A program made the translations under genes and the position numbers. A stretch of DNA of 64,000 nucleotides from Desmodus rotundus. Its lineage: Eukaryota > Chordata > Mammalia > Chiroptera > Phyllostomidae. Positions 62,601 to 64,000 of the stretch are shown piece by piece (the first letter of the stretch is position 1; each line of letters starts with the position of its first letter). The notes under the pieces were generated by a model that was given only the letters and a program-made list of their open reading frames with translations, was not told where the DNA came from and did not search any database. The DNA is taken from NCBI RefSeq assembly GCF_022682495.2, contig NC_071388.1, positions 178,093,622 through 178,157,621 on the forward strand, read 5' to 3'.

Positions 62601-63166
62601 TAAAAATTTTAGTGAATTTTAAAACCGCATAATTTCTCTAACTAATTACACTACCTACATTATGTCCTGTTTGTACAATTCTGCAAATTATAATGATGAT
62701 GAATAATATAGCAGTTATGCAACTTGATAAGTTATTTTTATAACACTATTTACCTATGAATTATAGAAGGATACTCTCCAAATAAATTTAAACTGTTTTC
62801 AACATGTTTATTGAGTATAATTTACTTTTACCTTTTACAAACTGAGCATGCAGAAAATTAAAAGTCCTTTGAAAATGTTCATTTATATGAGTCTACAGAT
62901 GTTATTAGACTATGAATTATATATATGAGCAACATGAAATCTTAATATGACATTCATTTAGCCAAGAATACTAATTTGTTGAGAATCAGGAATCAGCTCT
63001 CACTCCTAGGAAGTATCAACACTGCTGAGATACTTACTATCTGGCCCTTCGCAGAAAAAGCTTGCAACTCCTGCCTTACAGTATATTTTCACAAGACAAT
63101 AAAAAATCAAACAGGACTCTCTCTTACCTGTCCAAGTATTTGCGAAAAGGAAGTCCTAATTGTCAC
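50499..63166 (-). CDS. PGAP1: PGAP1, GPI inositol-deacylase, C-terminal 345 residues (5' part beyond the right edge)
   Basis: Nine minus-strand exons join in frame into 345 codons and a TAG stop. They match the C-terminal part of PGAP1, an ER-membrane enzyme that removes the acyl chain from the inositol of GPI anchors soon after attachment to protein, so that the anchored protein can leave the ER. The lipase domain with its catalytic serine is N-terminal and not in the window. The visible part is the multi-pass membrane region: hydrophobic segments in the exons at 61367, 58803, 57809, 56784, 54013, 52034 and 50499. Exons, 5' to 3': 63166-63128, 61460-61367, 58893-58803, 58006-57809, 56919-56784, 54686-54636, 54197-54013, 52138-52034, 50637-50499. 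All have GT-AG borders and consistent phases. No break is seen, so the gene should be functional. From memory the human protein has 922 residues, consistent with this 345-residue tail. Confidence 0.95.
51093..51407 (+). mobile_element. Internally deleted Tigger-type (TcMar) element with TA duplications
   Basis: TA at 51091-51092 and at 51408-51409 flank terminal inverted repeats of about 22 bp with mismatches (CAGATGGTCCCCAAC... and its complement). The interior matches the text of Tigger-related non-autonomous elements ('gcgatgctgggcagc'-like block). It lies in the PGAP1 intron next to the last coding exon. Confidence 0.7.
51425..51550 (-). repeat. MIR SINE remnant
   Basis: Reversed MIR: 'gaggggttaagagacttgcc' then 'aaatcccaggctggcctgat'. 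In a PGAP1 intron, right next to the Tigger-type element. Confidence 0.55.
52034..52138 (-). CDS. PGAP1: PGAP1 penultimate coding exon ([15 protein letters not shown]...)
   Basis: 105 nt encoding the [20 protein letters not shown] segment, hydrophobic in its second half. Acceptor TGTAG, donor GTATGC. Confidence 0.94.
52320..52577 (-). mobile_element. VES-type SINE with a perfect B box
   Basis: On the minus strand the B box reads GGTTCGACTCC (52515-52505), an exact fit to GGTTCGANTCC. The A box is imperfect. Short duplications of about 10 bp lie at 52310-52319 and 52578-52587. It is in sense with PGAP1, in the intron after the exon at 54013-54197. Confidence 0.85.
52850..52888. repeat. Perfect 17-bp inverted repeat with 5-nt loop
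   Basis: Arms at 52850-52866 and 52872-52888 are exact complements with an AATTG loop, in the PGAP1 intron between the exons at 52034 and 54013. Confidence 0.95.
53298..53508 (+). mobile_element. VES-type SINE with intact A and B boxes
   Basis: A box TAGCTCAGTGG at 53311-53321 and B box GGTTCGATTCC at 53355-53365 both fit the Pol III type 2 consensus. Perfect 12-bp duplications (gtacccacttct) lie at 53286-53297 and 53509-53520. Antisense to PGAP1. Confidence 0.9.
53611..53695 (+). mobile_element. 85-bp L1 3' tail with 10-bp duplications
   Basis: The GGGGACAACTGTAATTGAAC-type L1 terminus with an A/T-rich tail, flanked by gaaaaataaa at 53601-53610 and 53696-53705. The duplication is low in complexity, so it is less certain than others. 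Confidence 0.65.
54013..54197 (-). CDS. PGAP1: PGAP1 exon ([17 protein letters not shown]... loop and membrane segment)
   Basis: 185 nt encoding a basic, His-rich hydrophilic loop, then a hydrophobic segment ([17 protein letters not shown]). The loop appears one residue shorter than my memory of human. Acceptor TATAG, donor GTGGGT. Confidence 0.94.
54636..54686 (-). CDS. PGAP1: PGAP1 51-nt exon ([17 protein letters not shown])
   Basis: A small phase 0-0 exon encoding seventeen residues of a cytosolic or lumenal loop. As a multiple of three it could be skipped without breaking frame. Donor GTAGGT. Confidence 0.9.
55301..55511 (-). mobile_element. VES-type SINE inside the mariner
   Basis: A complete reverse-complement VES inserted into the mariner. 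Duplications cactagtaattatt / caccagtaattatt lie at 55287-55300 and 55512-55525. Confidence 0.88.
55560..55668 (+). mobile_element. MER20-like segment inside the mariner
   Basis: The text 'ggcctctagtgggtagaggt' and 'gctaaacatcttccaatgca' and following bases match the MER20 consensus in order. Both ends pass abruptly into mariner sequence. Confidence 0.6.
56784..56919 (-). CDS. PGAP1: PGAP1 exon ([15 protein letters not shown]... membrane segment)
   Basis: 136 nt. The segment [20 protein letters not shown] reads as a transmembrane helix, followed by LTYLYYVIK. Acceptor CCAG, donor GTATGT. Confidence 0.95.
57809..58006 (-). CDS. PGAP1: PGAP1 exon ([20 protein letters not shown]...)
   Basis: 198 nt encoding a short loop and a long hydrophobic stretch ([20 protein letters not shown]), then [13 protein letters not shown]. 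Acceptor CACAG, donor GTAACG. Confidence 0.95.
58315..58350. repeat. Short tandem repeat of aagtatct
   Basis: Four copies of the octamer, the first separated from the rest by AAGC. In a PGAP1 intron. Confidence 0.9.
58803..58893 (-). CDS. PGAP1: PGAP1 exon ([20 protein letters not shown]...)
   Basis: 91 nt joining phases 1 and 2. It encodes a loop ([18 protein letters not shown]) and then the hydrophobic [11 protein letters not shown]. Acceptor CCAG, donor GTAAGT. Confidence 0.93.
59040..59250 (+). mobile_element. L1 3' UTR fragment
   Basis: Sequence like the L1 3' UTR at 40030-40230 (the 'gacagactcacgga...ctgacagct' text), ending in an AATAAA-containing tail. It lies in the PGAP1 intron between the exons at 58803 and 61367. 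Confidence 0.6.
59340..60030 (-). mobile_element. Old L1 (L1M-type) 3' end fragment
   Basis: Diverged text typical of old mammalian L1 3' ends in antisense ('cattcagtggtttttagtatgctcatcac...' and the upstream ORF2 end). No intact frame. Confidence 0.5.
60164..60191. repeat. 12-bp AT-rich hairpin
   Basis: Arms at 60164-60175 and 60180-60191 are complementary with a CAAA loop. Pairing continues outward (TACG/CGTA) after a 2-nt bulge. Confidence 0.8.
61160..61222 (+). mobile_element. Short L1 3' tail
   Basis: It shares the GGGGACAACTGTAATTGAAC terminus and A-rich tail with 53611-53695. The boundaries are uncertain. Confidence 0.5.
61367..61460 (-). CDS. PGAP1: PGAP1 exon with a transmembrane segment ([14 protein letters not shown]...)
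   Basis: 94 nt encoding [20 protein letters not shown] and onward to LFSA, a hydrophobic segment. Acceptor CCAG, donor GTAAGA, ending one base into Gly. A GGGA/GGAG-rich run lies just beyond the donor in the intron. Confidence 0.93.
61720..61830 (-). repeat. MIR SINE remnant
   Basis: 'tattgagtgtctactatgtt' and 'gcattatctcattctctcct' fit the reversed MIR core. Confidence 0.6.
61830..63120. other. PGAP1 intron, AT-rich, nothing identified
   Basis: Very AT-rich sequence between the 39-nt exon and the exon at 61367-61460, without recognisable repeats beyond the MIR. Confidence 0.5.
63128..63166 (-). CDS. PGAP1: PGAP1 39-nt exon ([13 protein letters not shown])
   Basis: A very short exon between ...CTAG and GTAAGA. 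It encodes thirteen residues in phase 0-0, which lead directly into the VVRFHGG segment of the next exon. It is the first PGAP1 exon met from the right edge. Confidence 0.82.
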
Positions 63167-63169
63167 CTA

Positions 63170-64000
63170 GTTTAAAACAATCATTAAAAAAGGTTATTTT
63201 CCCTAAAACTGCTGTAGTTCACATTTTATTAAATTGAGCATTTTATTAATCATTCACTTTTTTATACTAATAAACCTTAAGGCACTCCAGATCTCAAAAG
63301 AATCCTCTGAATCATCAACATTTATTTGTATGAAGCTTAATTTTACTGTTCAGTGTATTTCCCCATATTCTAATTCTTTGACAATTGAATGAATGCTATG
63401 GTATTTACGGTAGCCCTTTACTAACTACAATATTTAATCAACCAGAGTTATCTCATTACCAGATCATGCAACTAAAGGAACTTAGTAAAGGATTAAGTCC
63501 AGAAGCCATACATGTTTGCAGAAAAATTAAGCACAAATTAGTCAACCTATTCTACAGTTAGACTTTAAAGTCTCAAACCTAAAATTGTATAGCACTAAAG
63601 AGAGTTAAGCTAAACCACTTCTGAGTGAATTTTATAAAAATGGGTTTTAAATGATATAAGACCATGAACAAATAGCACATTTAGTAAAATCTAAGCCAAA
63701 ACATATTTTAAACAGATATTCATCATTAATTATCTCCAGCATAAATATACTTTATTTGATATTAGGAAGTCTGAGAAAAGGAAATACACCTTTCGCAGGC
63801 AGGTTATAAAGTGATTAGATTTTGTCAAGAAAATCTTTCTGAAAATATGAAGAATTTGTAAAAACATGGACATTTTGAGAGTGTGCGTATTTGGAGACAA
63901 GGTATTAGCACAATTCGTACTGTCTCTGTAAAATATGGAGGTGCAAGTCAAAACCATCACAGCCCCGTAGAATCCTTCAGTGTTAGAAACAGGAAGCAAG
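63170..64000. other. PGAP1 intron at the right edge, no exon found
   Basis: AT-rich sequence. I looked for the preceding PGAP1 exon on the minus strand and found no convincing acceptor-frame-donor combination. Confidence 0.45.

Noticed and set aside
63730..63999. A possible further PGAP1 exon near the right edge (acceptor-like ...TTTTACAG on the minus strand)
   Set aside because: The frame after it does not resemble PGAP1 as I know it, and no in-phase donor fits the join to the 39-nt exon.

Overview
This window is ordinary nuclear DNA of a mammal, almost certainly a bat and most likely a yangochiropteran. The host genes are split into short exons with GT-AG splice sites. The dominant young repeat is a tRNA-derived SINE of the bat VES type: ten long copies plus one head-only copy, most with target-site duplications. 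Two copies of an ORF2-less half-L1 (HAL1) are also present. I see no Helitron of the kind that floods vespertilionid genomes, which weakly argues against that family.

Three genes are visible, all on the minus strand, in the order known from human chromosome 2q33: GTF3C3, C2orf66, PGAP1. GTF3C3 (TFIIIC102, a TPR subunit of the RNA polymerase III factor TFIIIC) runs from a CpG-rich, ETS/GC-box promoter near 24.65-24.91 kb down to 2441. Its first 15 coding exons (751 complete codons) are here; the last roughly 130 residues lie off the left edge. C2orf66 (30782-31837) is a two-exon gene for a 99-residue predicted secreted protein of unknown function. PGAP1 (GPI inositol-deacylase of the ER) enters from the right. 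Its last nine coding exons (63166 to the stop at 50499; 345 residues, the membrane-embedded C-terminal part) are followed by a probable very long 3' UTR reaching to about 42.3 kb.

Exon boundaries were placed by matching translated protein, reading phase and splice sites; all 26 exons join in frame without stops. The three genes are not an operon. They are independent neighbours: one in Pol III transcription, one an orphan secreted peptide, one in GPI-anchor remodelling.

The rest is intron and intergenic DNA filled with repeats of several ages: ancient MIR, L2, MER5/MER20, Tigger and MaLR LTR remnants; mariner remnants at 20.2-20.9 and 55.2-56.0 kb; L1 3' ends, many extremely 5'-truncated; and the VES and HAL1 copies. 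The most notable structures are an L1 containing an inverted HAL1 with a perfect 16-bp duplication (38.3-39.9 kb), a mariner copy that seems to carry a piece of MER20 (55.2-56.0 kb), and three perfect hairpins of 29, 18 and 17 bp with loops of 2-5 nt that look like template-switch products. I found no CRISPR array, prokaryotic system or clearly new gene system. All names rest on recognition of sequence and not on a database search.
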